A stretch of DNA of 13,843 bases from Paraglomus occultum (Eukaryota; Glomeromycota; Glomeromycetes; Paraglomerales; Paraglomeraceae), in assembly GCA_910592205.1 (NCBI GenBank), contig CAJVPJ010000973.1, forward strand, positions 1 through 13,843, read 5' to 3'. The position numbers and the translations under genes were made by a program. This document shows positions 12,535 through 13,843 of this stretch, piece after piece. Numbering within the stretch: the stretch's first letter is position 1; every line of letters begins with the position of its first letter. Under the pieces are notes generated by a model, which searched no databases, was not told where the DNA came from, and saw only the letters and a program-made list of their open reading frames with translations.

Positions 12535-13787
12535 TTCCCATTGTATGATAAAATTAATTAAATATACGCGTATTTAACTGGTCAATTGCAATTTTCGAAA
12601 ATTTTCGTTGTGTGAAACTGCGATAATTGTAATCGTGCATAACCATGACCTTGCGAATATATCCTTTTAAAATTCTACCATTTTTATTTTTAACATGCCC
12701 AAAATTAGAAATAAAATAATCCGAGGTTGCTATAAATAACCAAACCTCTATTTCAATGTTTATTAATTTATTTCAAATCCAGATTGAGGCTCTACAGGGA
12801 TTAATTGAAGAAAAAATCTATCTCTAAATCAAGCAAGACCATTCCGAATCTATGACCACGCTTCTTTGCTTTCACCATATTCACAGTAAAATTTTTATCA
12901 TCATTAGACGATTCAGGGTCGGACCCACGAATATGAGGATGAATACAAAGAATCATTTAAAAGTCTTATTAACTTCATATTGTCTTTTAGCCTTGCATGG
13001 TGTACGATTTCTTCGAGAAATACCCAGGTTTGCTATCGAGCTTAAATATCCTGCTGAATCTCAGGCTTCATTATTGGTGAAGATAAAATTTGAAATTTTT
13101 TACCCGACACTTGTCTGGATACCACATTATTAGTATTTTGAGAATCGTAGTTATCATCCATCAGTTATAGTTGAAGTTAGCACTTGAATTAATAGTAGTT
13201 TCTATGTAATACTAATACGATTTATTATATAAAAAGATTTTGGCGGCGTTATTCGGTCGTTTTTGCGTGCGTACGAGGGCGATTTTTTAATTCAGCCAAT
13301 ATCATTTTTCAATCATTAATATTAGTAATACTAAACTCAGTTAAAATATCATTCGACTTGTAACTTGTTATTGTGGTTTAAAAGAGTGTGTATATATGCA
13401 ACTTTCCACACTAAGCATTGATTCTTGGTAACTAAAAGCCAGTCGTTATAATAAAAATTCAATTTCTCACTTGAATTTTTCGATTCTTAGGTTACACTCG
13501 ATTCCATGAAAACTACTCCGCTTTAGCCAACCCCCTCTTGATCTGTGATGTAATATAGATGTAAGTATAATAATAATGTCATTCTACATGTAATTAAGCA
13601 TGTTAATCTCACTACTTTGTTGCACGATTTGTGTATAAGGCAACAACTTAAACCGTGGAAGCCAGAAAATATGTTTAATGACTTTAGTCTGTTCGCTAGT
13701 TTGAGGCTGTGAGCAATTCTATATTACAGTGTGTAACGAAAAAAACCAGATCGAATTTTATATTCTTAACTAGAGGTGTGTGGTGTG
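12535..13787. other. AT-rich region, no secure gene
   Basis: The only notable part is 12850-13135, where three plus-strand frames are each open over short overlapping stretches (for example EYEDEYKESFKSLINFIL, then from an ATG at 12999 MVYDFFEKYPGLLSSLNILL). This could be degraded coding sequence or chance. Nothing is recognised in the remainder. Confidence 0.4.
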
Positions 13788-13810
13788 GCCAACTGATTTC
13801 ATCAGTTGGC
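13788..13810. repeat. Perfect 9-bp inverted repeat (hairpin)
   Basis: GCCAACTGA and TCAGTTGGC are exact reverse complements separated by the five bases TTTCA. A G/T pair could extend the stem by one in RNA. It lies 33 bases from the window end, with no gene assigned nearby. It may be a transcript 3' structure, a small transposon end or chance. Confidence 0.7.
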
Positions 13811-13843
13811 TTTCAGCAAATATTTTTATATTGTTTAAAATTT

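Overview
The window looks like nuclear DNA of a fungus with intron-rich genes. It is fairly AT-rich by eye (base composition was not counted). Coding sequence is split into small exons by GT-AG introns, nearly all 64 to 160 bases, and TATAAAAAG boxes lie upstream of both main genes. The two well-supported proteins are of fungal type. The high intron density and loose gene spacing suggest an early-diverging lineage (Mucoromycota-like) more than an ascomycete yeast, but this is inference and I cannot name a species.

Layout. Bases 1-2110 hold no securely identified gene: there are conflicting open frames at the left edge, a TAG-interrupted open frame at 887-1177, a possible divergent small ORF at 1754-1939 and the promoter of the first main gene. 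Bases 2111-6028 (+) are a 14-exon SNF2-family chromatin remodeler of the LSH/HELLS/DDM1/Irc5 subfamily, with all helicase motifs in order. One extra A in an A7 run (4311-4317) breaks its frame. Bases 6029-7880 are mostly unassigned, with a weak two-exon candidate on the minus strand at 7389-7578. Bases 7881-10660 (+) are a 12-exon PLP-dependent glutamate decarboxylase. One of its introns carries seven GGG runs at a six-base period. Bases 10661-13843 contain a poly(A) signal for the decarboxylase, a few low-confidence small ORFs, a possible two-exon small gene at 11531-11840, a 68-base TA-flanked inverted repeat resembling a pogo/Tigger-type miniature transposon, frame-broken coding-like stretches and a perfect 9-bp hairpin at the right end.

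The two main genes are collinear but separated by about 1.85 kb. They have no obvious joint function: one acts on nucleosomes and DNA methylation or repair, the other makes GABA from glutamate. I see no operon logic, CRISPR array, rRNA or tRNA, and no clear new biological system. The observations most worth checking are the frameshift in the remodeler, the G-rich intronic repeat, the possible miniature transposon and the alternative 3' end of the decarboxylase.
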